Shown here: piece after piece, positions 52,481 to 61,848 of the stretch
How the letters are laid out: every line of letters begins with the position of its first letter
How positions within the stretch are numbered: position 1 is the first letter of the stretch
Source: Noviherbaspirillum autotrophicum
GTDB lineage: Bacteria; Pseudomonadota; Gammaproteobacteria; Burkholderiales; Burkholderiaceae_D
DNA length: 64,000 bases
Direction: 5' to 3'
Assembly: GCF_000818395.1 (NCBI RefSeq)
Contig: NZ_JWJG01000028.1
Location: 2,773,195-2,837,194, forward strand
Position numbers and translations under genes: made by a program
The notes under the pieces: generated by a model
The model's input: the letters and a program-made list of their open reading frames with translations, nothing else
What the model was told of the DNA's origin: nothing
The model's database searches: none

Positions 52481-55323
52481 TTCGGCTTGACCTCGAATTC
52501 GCCAACGAAGACTGTGTTGCCGCGCTCCTTCAGCCGTAGCGTGATCATTTGGTCTTTCTCAGAAGGCGTTCCGAATCCGCTCGACAGCTTCACCTGAAGG
52601 GTCGTGGCGCCCGCAACAATCTGTTGGCGGGAACCGAAGAAATTCGCTTCGATCCGGTACTTGCCGGGCTTCGCCTCGCGCAGCGAAAACTCTTCCGGGC
52701 CGTAGCCGCCGGTGAAGTCGCGTGACATGCGCCCGCCCTGGTAGGTGAAGCGGTGCGCGTAATAGCACTTCTCGCCGTTGGGATCGGTCACCCATAGGTC
52801 CATGTCGCTGTTGTCGGCGTCCCAAGTCAGCACCGCGCGCAAATCGAGCGGCAGGTTCTTCAGGAAGCGGGCATCGATGCGGCTGGTGTCGAGCGCAGGC
52901 TGCGACGGAGCGGCGGCGATGATCGCGTTCATTTCCGCCAGCGCAATCAGCTCGATTTCGGCAAAACGCGCATCCCACGGACGCACCACCACTTCGTTCA
53001 GCTGGTCGATCGCCAGCTGGTAATGCTTGGCCGCTGCATGCGCAAGGCCGAGGTCGCGGAAGGATTGCGGCTCCTCTTCCGCCAGGTACTGCACCTTCTC
53101 GAATACCGGAATGGCGAGTTCGGGCGCGTCCGCCTGCAGCAGCCGGTAACCGAGGATGCGCAGCACATGGCGGTTTTCCAGGTCCATCTCGGCCAAGTTG
53201 GATAGCACGCGCAAGGCCAGGTCGCGCTGCCCCTTGTCGATCAGCATGTCGGCCGCGTCGAGATAGAAGGCGCTGCTATTGGCATATGAAGGCTTTTCAT
53301 CCAGGTACACTTGATACAAAGTGTCGGCGCTGGCTGCAGTCATGCGGGCGATGTAGGGGGCGTCGGAGCGCCATTTTTTCAGGGAAATGCCGATGTCGGA
53401 CGGCGCCGGCTCACGTGCCGTTGCTGTCGGCGATGCTGCCCGCTGCGCGCCGGCGGCATCACTTTGCCGGAGTAGTCCCATCACTGGCGCGGGAGCCGCC
53501 ATTGCCACCGGCGCAGCTTGCCCCGGCATGGGCACGGCCTTGGTTTCAGCTTTTTGCGGCGGCTCACCCTTCGGATAGGCTTTTTCCCACCACGCCACTT
53601 TTTGCTCGAATTCTTGCAGCACGCGCTCCAAGTGCTTCTCGCGCTTGCTTGTCAGCTCGGCGCCGCGCAGCGCCTTCATCCGCTCATATGCCGTCAGATA
53701 CTCGGACGGCGGCATGACGTCATAGCGCACGTAGTCTTCCAACCGGTCAAGCACGATCAGTGACGTTTCGCGAGTCGGCATGGCGAATTGGTTTCCCAGC
53801 CGGCGGATTGCCCCGCGGTTGACTTCAAAATCGGCTTCGAGCGCGTGCAACTTGGAGCTTGCCCATAAATAGGCAGCGAGCGCATGCGTCGGTGCCCCAG
53901 CTGACACAGCCAATGTCACATCTTTCGGCTGGCCTTGCTGGAGCACGGTCACTGTTAGCTTCGCGCTGCCGTTGATGAGCTTACCTGCTACGCGGAGCAA
54001 TCCTTGCGGATCGGGGGAGTCGGCCAGCACCTCGGTTGCGCCTACAGCACTGATGTTACGGACATGAGCACCTTCCGTCAGCAGGGCTTGAGCGGCGGCG
54101 CCAGGCTTGTCCGGCAACACCTGAACCAGCCGGCCACCGCTGCGCTCGGCCAGCGCAGCCAGGCGGCCGGTGTCGGCGGCCAGCGAAGAATTGAGCGCGT
54201 ATAGGCGCTGACCTGCGGCCAGTTCGGGGAATCGGCTCGCGCCATAGTTCAGCAAACCATCGCTCACCAGCAGATATTCCTCGACATCCGCTTGCGGCTG
54301 CCAACCAGCCAGCGCGCTGGCGCCGTCGTAGACGGTATTCTGCAATGCGTTGCGCAGCGCCTCCCAATTACCGTCGACGATATGGAAAACAGCAGTCGAT
54401 TCGGCGCGGTCGCGCAATCTGGTCAGCCGCACTTCGGCATTGCCCACCGCCTTGAAATAGCGGTCGAGTTCCGCCAGTTCGGCATCACGCGCGCGTGCCG
54501 CGCCGGAGCCAGAGCTATCCCAGAGCAAACCGACGATCTTCGGCAGCGGCCGTGCTGCGCGTTTGGTCGAAACCGGAATTTCGGCGACGAAGTAAGTGTG
54601 GCCGTCGTGTTCCTGGATATAGGTCTGGGGCTGCACACTGGCTTGGGTAACGATGTTCAGCATGCCGCTCGGGGCGAAGCGACTTTTCGCCACGTGTGCC
54701 TGGTAGGTCGAGCCTTGTCTGCTGAAGCTTACGGCGCCGAGCGCACCGCTCACTTTCGGCACAGCTCCATTGCCATGAACTTTCAGCGTCAGATCGAACT
54801 CCTGCAATCGCTCGCCATACGCCAGCGGCAGGCGGTAGGACCAGTACATGCCATCGCGCGGCAGCGCTTCGGCATATTTCAGCTCCACCATGCGCGTGCC
54901 GAGCGCGGCAATCGGGTAAACCCGCAGCTTGAAATTGCTACCCTGAGTGTTTTCAAGGAGAGCCGGGTCGATATTGCGGCGCTCAATTGCTTCAAAAATC
55001 TGTCGGCCCTTGGCTTTTTCTACCGGCACGGCGGGACGCAACTTGCCATCGACATCGAGCGCAAAACCGGTAATTTGCTGCCCGGCCAGCAGCGGGAACT
55101 GCAAATGGCCTTCGAGCGGCCTCGGATTGGGGTTAAAGAACACCATTTGCACTGTGGTTTGTGCCATGCCGCCGCTGAGTTCGCCACTGATGCGCAAGCT
55201 TTGCAACTGGATTGGTTTTTCAGCATCGGCGCTTGCCATCAAACGAGTGGAGTCCGGGATGGATTGCGCAGATGTTATGGCACTAGCAAGCAGCAAAAAT
55301 AAGGTAAATAGGCGAGAAACCAT
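52477..55323 (-). CDS. Exported VIT-VWA-TPR-DUF2135 protein
   Basis: A 948-residue protein. Signal peptide (LFTLFLLLASAITSAQS); VIT domain about 30-170 (GMAQTTVQMVFFNPNPRPLE, GRQIFEAIERRNIDPALLEN); von Willebrand A-like domain about 260-420 (IVGLLWDSSGSGAARARDAE, the metal site being DSSGSG rather than DxSxS); a linker with a Pro/Ala stretch; TPR-like helices about 670-800; and a DUF2135 domain at the end (LTWDADNSDMDLWVTDPNGE, then GGYGPEEFSLREAKPGKYRI). Inter-alpha-trypsin-inhibitor-like proteins of this layout are widespread, with unknown roles, in periplasm or surface. It heads the minus-strand arm. Confidence 0.9.
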   Translation of the reverse strand: MVSRLFTLFLLLASAITSAQSIPDSTRLMASADAEKPIQLQSLRISGELSGGMAQTTVQMVFFNPNPRPLEGHLQFPLLAGQQITGFALDVDGKLRPAVPVEKAKGRQIFEAIERRNIDPALLENTQGSNFKLRVYPIAALGTRMVELKYAEALPRDGMYWSYRLPLAYGERLQEFDLTLKVHGNGAVPKVSGALGAVSFSRQGSTYQAHVAKSRFAPSGMLNIVTQASVQPQTYIQEHDGHTYFVAEIPVSTKRAARPLPKIVGLLWDSSGSGAARARDAELAELDRYFKAVGNAEVRLTRLRDRAESTAVFHIVDGNWEALRNALQNTVYDGASALAGWQPQADVEEYLLVSDGLLNYGASRFPELAAGQRLYALNSSLAADTGRLAALAERSGGRLVQVLPDKPGAAAQALLTEGAHVRNISAVGATEVLADSPDPQGLLRVAGKLINGSAKLTVTVLQQGQPKDVTLAVSAGAPTHALAAYLWASSKLHALEADFEVNRGAIRRLGNQFAMPTRETSLIVLDRLEDYVRYDVMPPSEYLTAYERMKALRGAELTSKREKHLERVLQEFEQKVAWWEKAYPKGEPPQKAETKAVPMPGQAAPVAMAAPAPVMGLLRQSDAAGAQRAASPTATAREPAPSDIGISLKKWRSDAPYIARMTAASADTLYQVYLDEKPSYANSSAFYLDAADMLIDKGQRDLALRVLSNLAEMDLENRHVLRILGYRLLQADAPELAIPVFEKVQYLAEEEPQSFRDLGLAHAAAKHYQLAIDQLNEVVVRPWDARFAEIELIALAEMNAIIAAAPSQPALDTSRIDARFLKNLPLDLRAVLTWDADNSDMDLWVTDPNGEKCYYAHRFTYQGGRMSRDFTGGYGPEEFSLREAKPGKYRIEANFFGSRQQIVAGATTLQVKLSSGFGTPSEKDQMITLRLKERGNTVFVGEFEVKPK

Positions 55324-56030
55324 GCAATTCTCCAGAAATCCGGCACAGCCGACTTGCTAGATGAAACGAAAGCGACGAATAAATGGGGTTAAAAATGCTA
55401 TGCAGTGCGAGGACTGTGCTCCATCATATCCACAATTGCACAATGGAAATAGATACTCATTGCAGTTTGGGCATCAAACGCGCTTTCGATGGGTTTGCCC
55501 ACTCGGTTGGGCTCCATTTCTTAACGTCGCGAAGGCATGCCCGCTGTCCACTGCCATTGACGTATTTACAAGAACGAGAAGAAAGGCCAGCAATGTATGG
55601 GGCTAGCCGCAGCGCAGTGAAAACGACAACGATCAAAAAGCATGCGCTGGGAATCACTTTTGCAGTACGCGCGGCGCTGTCAACAAAACTGCTGTCCAGA
55701 ATTCCCTATTAGTTATTGAACATCCGTTCTTGGGATAGTGACGCCACTTTGGAAGATCGTTTTTGGCCGATTCTGTTGAAAAACTCTCGAGAAATATTTA
55801 TTTGCTATCGAAGCGAGTGCATTAGGTCAAGGGAGTAGCGCATTTTCCTGCTTTTCTATATGACTAATTCGTTTGACGAATCGTTATGGCAGCAATCTGC
55901 CTTGTCGGATATTTCTGGAAGGCTTTTTCAAATGTAAGGGACTTCCCCGTCCCGAAGCGACGTTGAAGTCGCAAGGCATCAAGTGCCAAGATTGAGGTGT
56001 CACCGTTCAATCTAACCAGGAGGGGAAGTC
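55324..56030. other. Gap between the exported-protein island and IS1111-type element
   Basis: About 700 bp. Frames here are not gene-like. It must hold the promoter of the VIT-VWA operon and the left end of the IS1111-type element. Nothing else recognised. Confidence 0.5.
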
Positions 56031-57101
56031 ATGCACCAGCTTACTACCATCGGGATTGATCTCGTAAAGGATGTGATCGCGGTATGCATCATGGATCAAC
56101 GTGGCGCCGTCACTGAACAACGGGTATTGCGCAGGGAAGCTTTTGAACGCTGGGCAGCACAACTGGCGCCCGCTCTGGTTGCGATGGAAGCCTGCGGTTC
56201 GGCGCACCATTGGGGCCGCTGGTTTGCCGCACGCGGCCACACGACCCGGCTAATTGCGCCGGAATTCGTGGTGCCGTTTCGCAAAGGGGGCAAGAACGAT
56301 ACCGCCGATGCAGAAGCGGTCGCTATTGCTGCCCGCCAACCAACGATGCGTTTTGTCCCGATCAAGACAGCTGACCAGCAAGCAATGCTGGCCTGGCACT
56401 GCGCACGGGAAGGCTGGAAGGAAGAACGTGTTGCGCTGCTCAACCGCGTGCGCGGGCTGCTGGCCGAGTATGGTGTCGTCATCCCCCGGTCGCCAGAGCG
56501 GTTGCTGACCGCCTTGCCGGCGCTGACTGAAGACGCTCGCCTGCCTGATCGGATTCACGCGTTATTGCTGGAAGTGCGGGAACAACTGAGTGCATTGCAT
56601 GCCAGATTGGCCAAATGCGATGCGCATATTGCTGCCCATGCAAACCACAGTACTGCTGCACAGCGTGCGATGCAGCTCACTGGAGTGGGGCCCGTTACCG
56701 CCAGTGCGCTGGCTGCCACGGTGCCCGACGCCCGGGTGTTCAGGAACGGCCGACGATTTGGTGCCTGGCTGGGGCTGACACCGCGCCAACATAGTTCAGG
56801 CGGCAAGACGCGTCTTGGCCGCATCAGCCTGCACGGTAACGTCTATTTGCGCAACCTGTTGATCCAGGGAGCGCGCAGCACGTTACAGAGTGCCTTGCGG
56901 GCCGATCCAGCCAAGGCAAACCGCCTGCAGCGCTGGATCAGTGCACTTTACGGCCGCAAAGGCTATTTCAAGACGGTGATTGCCATTGCCAACAAACATG
57001 CACGGATGCTGTGGGCGATGCTGGCCAGGGACGAGAACTATGATGCATCGGCCTGGCAACGGCATCCCATGACTTCCATTGCGTCACCAAAGAATCCATG
57101 A
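56031..57101 (+). CDS. IS110-family transposase, IS1111 group
   Basis: A 356-residue recombinase. The DEDD domain starts TTIGIDLVKDVIAVCIMD, with VAMEACGSAHHWGRWFAARG and GGKNDTADAEAVAIA following; the C-terminal domain has LTGVGPVTASALAATV, GRRFGAWLGLTPRQHSSGGK (with the conserved Ser) and GNVYLRNLLIQGARS. Length and motifs are those of the IS1111 group. AGGAGGGG precedes the ATG. Unlike the 38.6-kb element, the non-coding part lies downstream. Confidence 0.93.
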   Translation: MHQLTTIGIDLVKDVIAVCIMDQRGAVTEQRVLRREAFERWAAQLAPALVAMEACGSAHHWGRWFAARGHTTRLIAPEFVVPFRKGGKNDTADAEAVAIAARQPTMRFVPIKTADQQAMLAWHCAREGWKEERVALLNRVRGLLAEYGVVIPRSPERLLTALPALTEDARLPDRIHALLLEVREQLSALHARLAKCDAHIAAHANHSTAAQRAMQLTGVGPVTASALAATVPDARVFRNGRRFGAWLGLTPRQHSSGGKTRLGRISLHGNVYLRNLLIQGARSTLQSALRADPAKANRLQRWISALYGRKGYFKTVIAIANKHARMLWAMLARDENYDASAWQRHPMTSIASPKNP

Positions 57102-57560
57102 ATCTCTGATGTACAGCCCGGTACGATAGCAAGACGAGGTTGGACCGAACGAGAGAAGAGCCCGCCGATTCTGTTGGCTGGCATTGATTGCAGCAGTTGA
57201 TCCCTGCTGCAACGCCGAGCCGGATTTCAAATGGGGCACTCTCGTGCGGCTAATATCGTGGCCCGCGCCAGCTCCTGGACGCAACAAGGCCGTTTGCAAA
57301 GACGCAGTCTGTACCTTTGCTTGCCGTTGTATCCGCTGCCATCTATCGAACATATGACTACAGTAACTGGGCCTCCGCGATGGTTGCGGTGCCTGCTGCC
57401 GCAGGCACCGCCTTCATTTCTCTTTGACTCTCAGGGGAAGTCCTTGCAAACAGAATCGACCGATAGTTGCTGTTCAGAATTTTCCGTCGAACGTCTCGAA
57501 ACAGCCGGAACGCTACTTCTCCATCACCCGTCAATGTTCAAGCTTAACTTTAATGGGTGG
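57102..57560 (+). ncRNA. Possible bridge-RNA region downstream of the IS1111-type transposase
   Basis: In the IS1111 group the bridge RNA is encoded 3' of the transposase. Here a hairpin GCAGCAG/CTGCTGC (57190-57210) is visible, with GC-rich stems around it. Loops could not be matched to target or donor without the element ends, so the call is weak. Confidence 0.25.
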
Positions 57561-57837
57561 TAAGCCCAACGATGGCGATGTGCGGCATCCTGAGGCGTGA
57601 ATAAGTTCAATCAATTACGTATAGGAAACACAAAACCCATATCGAAACTAACTGCATATAAATATGCGTATCACACTAGCAGCCCGCCTCTACCGTAGTA
57701 GAAGATCCAACGATATTTCACCGCGTTACCCAACTACTCGCCAATGGAATGGATGCCGAATCTGATTGCAGTTAGTTGCGTTTTGCGATACTGTTGTTGG
57801 GCCCCGTTGCGCCGTCCACCTCTTTACGCACGTAACC

Positions 57838-58857
57838 ATGACCTATCCTCTCTTCGCGGCGAGCGACACCGTCCCCCTTGAGCAATCCCTCCATGCCACC
57901 TTCGAAGCCTGGATCGCTGCGCGTGAACACTCGCGCTCCAGAGTGCGCACCAAGAAGGCATTGCGGGAAGAATCTGCCGAGGTGTACCGCGAAATGTGGC
58001 ATGCGTTCGCCCGCTTCTGCACGACGCGTGCGCTCGACCTGCCGCATGTCGCCGTCAGCGATATCGAGGCATTCCTCGCTACGCGCGCCACTGCCCGCCA
58101 GGCCAACCTGGCGCCGCGCTACGTGCGGCGCTTCCTGACACTGATCCAGTGGGTTACGGCATTCCAGGCGATCGACAAAGGACTGCCGCCCAACCAGGCG
58201 GCGCAGACCATGCTGGAGCGCCCCGAGTACCGGTATGCCAATGCAGCAAACAAGGATCCGGTACCGGAATACCTGACCGACACGCAAGCAAAGCGTCTCA
58301 TCGCCTACTTGACCATCCAGTCACCCCAACGTGACGCCTTCACCCCGCTACCCTGGAAAGAGGTACGCGACCGCGCTGCCGTCGCGCTGATGCTCGGTGC
58401 CGGCTTAACGCCAGGCGACGTGCGCCACCTGCTGCTGTCTGGCGTTCATACCGTTGGCGGCCATGATGAGGAAGTGCCCTGGAAGCTGGCGCTACCGGGC
58501 AACGGCAACTTCCCGGCGCGCGAGACGCCGCTGGCCTCCTGGGCGGCAGGCGTGTTGGCCGACTGGCTGGCCGTGCGCGCCGCGCAGCAAATTGGCGGCA
58601 ATTTTGTATTCCCGTCCACCCGCGATGGCCGCCAATGGTCGGACACCCGCTGCTTCCTGCGTACCCGCGACGTACTGGCCGCCGCCGGCATTGCCAGCGA
58701 CGCTGGCGGCATGTTCCGGTTGCGCCACACGTTTGCGCTACGCCAGCTCAAGAATGGCAAGACGGAAAAAGAAGTGGCCGGCTGGCTTGGCCTGCTCGAC
58801 TTGAATGCGATGGTCAGGTACCGGCGCATCCTGACTTCGCCAGTCGACATCATCTGA
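57838..58857 (+). CDS. Tyrosine recombinase/integrase-like protein beside rep
   Basis: A 339-residue protein with the two-domain layout of phage-integrase-type recombinases: N-terminal SAM-like helices (FEAWIAAREHSRSRVRTKKA, FARFCTTRALDLPHVAVSDI) and a C-terminal catalytic fold (RDRAAVALMLGAGLTPGDVR, FRLRHTFALRQLKNGKTEKE, LGLLDLNAMVRYRRI). Notably, where family members have Gly-Leu-Arg, this has GLT, and the HxLRH motif is FRLRH, so two usual catalytic residues seem replaced. It may be a diverged plasmid resolvase relative. It is convergent with rep (18 bp between stops). Confidence 0.8.
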   Translation: MTYPLFAASDTVPLEQSLHATFEAWIAAREHSRSRVRTKKALREESAEVYREMWHAFARFCTTRALDLPHVAVSDIEAFLATRATARQANLAPRYVRRFLTLIQWVTAFQAIDKGLPPNQAAQTMLERPEYRYANAANKDPVPEYLTDTQAKRLIAYLTIQSPQRDAFTPLPWKEVRDRAAVALMLGAGLTPGDVRHLLLSGVHTVGGHDEEVPWKLALPGNGNFPARETPLASWAAGVLADWLAVRAAQQIGGNFVFPSTRDGRQWSDTRCFLRTRDVLAAAGIASDAGGMFRLRHTFALRQLKNGKTEKEVAGWLGLLDLNAMVRYRRILTSPVDII

Positions 58858-58874
58858 CACCCTCGCCCGACGCG

Positions 58875-60233
58875 TCAGTTGGCGGCGCCGCCCGCGGCAC
58901 GATCCTGACGCTGCGCAGCAAAGGCGAGCAGGTCCGAATCGGTCGGATCGGACCACTGTTGTGCGGCGAACCAGTATGAAAACGCATTGCGCGCTGTCGG
59001 CGCCGTCAACCCGCGGGCAACGTTGATGCCCTTGGCGGCGTCGCTGTCCTTGAAGCGCTCCAGCCAAGCGGCCTGCTCATCCTCGCCGAGTTCCTGGTAC
59101 AGACCGAGGGCATCCTGGGCGCGCGCGGCCAGGTACTGGTCGCGCACGCGGCCGATCGATGCTTTCACGTCCGGCTTCGGACGTGCCTCCACCTGCAGCA
59201 CGGTCTTGCGCGCGACTTCCACCGGCGCCGCATAGTTGTCGCGCAAGGCGGTCTTGAAGAAGGCGACCGGCGACTCGATCTTTGGCGCCTTCGGGTTCGC
59301 GATTCGTTTTTCGGTCAGATCCAGCGTGGCAGCGAGTTTCGCTTCCTCGGTCGACGCCAGCAGGTTGCAGGCGTCGTCCTGCGACATGCCCAGCGCCATC
59401 ATGCGGTTGACCATGCCGCCGTCGATGACCGGCGGCAGAGAAATCGAGGTTTCGTTCGGCGTGACCTTGAACTGCAGCGCCGTCACGCGCCGCCCGGTCT
59501 TGTGTTCGATCAGTTCCACCGAAATGTCGGTGACCATGTTGATCTCGGCAATCGCAGTCTTGATCGTGTCGCGCTTGAAGTACTTGTATTCCGGCAGCGA
59601 GCCAGTCACCGGGTTGCCGGTCAGCGCCCCATACCACCACTCCCATTCTTGTCGATTGGTCAGGCGCGACGGGTTGGTGGCATAGCGACGGCAGATTTCG
59701 TACAGCGCCAGGCTCGCGCCACTGCGCAGCAGCGCCTGATAGTAGACGGACAGCTTGGTGTAGGACCCCGGGCTCATCACCATGCTTTCCACTTCCGGCG
59801 GAAACGCGAAGCCGAACCACAGCGTGCCGCCCTGGCGCTTGAGGCCGCTGGTATTGACCAGCTTGACCGACGACACCAGCCGTTCGCTGGTCCACTGAAT
59901 CGCGTCCTCGGAATGGATGCGGATATTCTGCAACTCGAGCGCGCATTCCTTCAGCAGATCGACATCCTTGCTGTCGTAGGCGGCGTCGCGCGCGACTTCG
60001 GCCAATGGAATCCAGTAGTAATTTTTGGCGGCATCGGTATCGATCGGCGCATTGCCCCCTTTGCCCGGCAGGCGTTGCGCGTGATACACCATCACATTGA
60101 AGATTTTGCGGGATAGCAGCGACAACCGGCCTTCCGATACACGCAACCCGATCGCTTCATTCGTCTTGCGGAATTCCTTCAAGTCCGCTTTGGACGGCGC
60201 ATCGGTTGTTCTCTTGCCTTTTCTTGTCGCCAT
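58875..60233 (-). CDS. rep: Plasmid replication initiator, Rep_3 superfamily
   Basis: A 452-residue initiator. Residues ~20-260 show winged-helix Rep_3/RepB organisation: SRKIFNVMVYHAQRLPGKGG, SLALYEICRRYATNPSRLTN, the EWEWWYGALTG segment and a YKYFKRDTIKTAIAEINMVT wing. The ~190-residue C-terminal extension (MALGMSQDDACNLLASTEEA, VAFFKTALRDN) is like that of large-plasmid initiators in Burkholderiales. It would bind the iterons upstream of its own gene, opening the DNA and repressing itself. Its presence makes this window part of a plasmid or chromid. Confidence 0.9.
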   Translation of the reverse strand: MATRKGKRTTDAPSKADLKEFRKTNEAIGLRVSEGRLSLLSRKIFNVMVYHAQRLPGKGGNAPIDTDAAKNYYWIPLAEVARDAAYDSKDVDLLKECALELQNIRIHSEDAIQWTSERLVSSVKLVNTSGLKRQGGTLWFGFAFPPEVESMVMSPGSYTKLSVYYQALLRSGASLALYEICRRYATNPSRLTNRQEWEWWYGALTGNPVTGSLPEYKYFKRDTIKTAIAEINMVTDISVELIEHKTGRRVTALQFKVTPNETSISLPPVIDGGMVNRMMALGMSQDDACNLLASTEEAKLAATLDLTEKRIANPKAPKIESPVAFFKTALRDNYAAPVEVARKTVLQVEARPKPDVKASIGRVRDQYLAARAQDALGLYQELGEDEQAAWLERFKDSDAAKGINVARGLTAPTARNAFSYWFAAQQWSDPTDSDLLAFAAQRQDRAAGGAAN

Positions 60234-60392
60234 GCGTGCTGGAAGTCAGGTGATTGTTATGGCAAATACTTGCTCACCTTTGATGATGCCCGAATGGTGA
60301 ACGAAGTGCAATCACTTCAGCAGCCGGTGTTGTACGCGATGCGCCCGTCGTTCACTATTTGGGGGGCGTGCCGCCGATCGTGGCGTCCAAGA

Positions 60393-60530
60393 TCCCTGTT
60401 CGATCTCACCTTAATCCCCGTATCCACTCACACAAATCCCTGTGCGTGCTCACCTAGCGACTGCCCATTCCCCGTATCCACTCACCTTGTCCCCCGTTCG
60501 GTCTCACCCATTTCCCTGTGGAGACTCACC
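60393..60530 (-). promoter_or_regulatory. Close iteron cluster just upstream of rep
   Basis: Six iterons in the leftward orientation, about 22 bp (two helical turns) apart, lie 160 bp upstream of the rep start. This position and even phasing suggest the autoregulatory and handcuffing cluster of the rep promoter. Confidence 0.65.
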
Positions 60531-60571
60531 GAACCGGCCGGCAAGGCGCATGGGGCCTGGCTTTGCGCGCG

Positions 60572-60617
60572 GTTAAGGTTTACAAGGTTTTAAAGTGTTT
60601 TTTATTTTAATTCTCTC
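60572..60617. other. AT-rich unwinding-like segment of the origin
   Basis: A run rich in A and T (GGTTTACAAGGTTTTAAAGT, followed by TTTTTTATTTTAATTCTC) lies between the leftward and rightward iteron blocks, in otherwise GC-rich DNA. This is where an origin is expected to open. Confidence 0.5.
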
Positions 60618-61839
60618 AACCCCTTAGCGCGCATTCTGTGCACATACCCGAACACGATAACGCCCTGCGCTAAAGCACCCCTCGACAATCCAGGCCATGC
60701 GCAGGCGTCGCAACACCGCCCGGTTGGCCAGCGAGGATAGCAGATTGGCCAACCAATGTGGTGCCGACACGTGGAGGCTTCGCAGGAATCGCACGCGCAC
60801 AGACGGCTGCTTTGACAAAGGTGAGGCTCTACAGGGACCTTGACCGGCTCCTCGCTCGGGCGACAGCCGTGATGACGGCCTATGCGGCTCCTGGCGGGCT
60901 TTTCTGGGACAAGGAAGAGTTTTGAGGAGACGCCGGGGGTTTTGACGACGCTATGGCCCGGTTTTCACAGGTAAAGGTGAGCCTCTACAGGGAGTTGGGC
61001 GTGCTGAGTGCGCCATGGTGAGCTTTTACAGGGATCGAGCCAACCTCACGCATGAAGGTGAGCCTTTACAGGGACGTCGCGCCCATCCCTTAAGGTGAGC
61101 TTCTACAGGGATGTGGATTCGCGCGGCCGCCCAGAGACACTCACGACATCGTTGGCGACGGCGGATGCGCTCACGGGTATGCCGACAAGGTGAGCTTTTA
61201 CAGGGACCTGGCAAGAGGATTGGCGCACGTCCAGTCTGGGCACTGGATGGCGCGTCGTTGGTGGTTTGGGCGTGCACTTGTCCGGTATAGGTGAGCTTCT
61301 ACAGGGAGTATCGTGTACGTCGATGGGTGAGCCTGAACAGGGGACTGCCTGTGCGCCCTTGGGGTGTGCGCCCGCGACATCGTCGTCTGCCCAGAGGTGA
61401 GCTTTGACAGGGAAGCCAGGATCGCGTGATTAACGTGAGGTTCTACAGGGATCTCGCAGTGGGAAAAGTCGTTATTGAGATGTGGAATGGTCGTCAGGTG
61501 AGCTGCTACAGGGATCAGGTTGTGCAAGGTGAGCCTTTACAGGGAAGGCTCCGGGTGGTTCGGCATCGACGTCGCCCCGTGGCTGCGCCCCTTTCCGCTG
61601 AAGGTGAGCTTCTACAGGGATGGCCAGGCCGCAGCGCGGCCCATCAAAGCGCCGTGAGTGCGCAAGGTGAGGGTCTACGGGGATCTTGCTGCCCACGGCG
61701 GTCGAGCACATAGTGCATGCCGCCGCGGCCAAAGGTGAGGCTGTACGGGGTTCGGACCAGCGTGGCAGGGGCATTGGTGAGCTTTTACAGGGACTTTGCG
61801 GGGGAAAGGTGAGCCTCTACGGGGATCTGCTCGGAACCG

Positions 61840-61848
61840 TTATCCACT
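61840..61848 (+). promoter_or_regulatory. DnaA-box-like site
   Basis: TTATCCACT differs from the DnaA consensus TTATCCACA at one base. It lies at the end of the rightward iterons, before the leftward ones. Confidence 0.45.

Noticed and set aside
55383-55712. 109-residue plus-strand frame before the IS1111-type element
   Set aside because: No ribosome site and no recognisable domain; it looks like chance in a non-coding stretch.
57231-57563. 110-residue plus-strand frame after the IS1111-type transposase
   Set aside because: Lies in the non-coding end of the element, with Cys/Leu/Pro-rich composition and no good start.
60624-60818. 64-residue Arg-rich minus-strand frame inside the origin
   Set aside because: Between iteron blocks, no clear ribosome site, no family; I could not support a gene.
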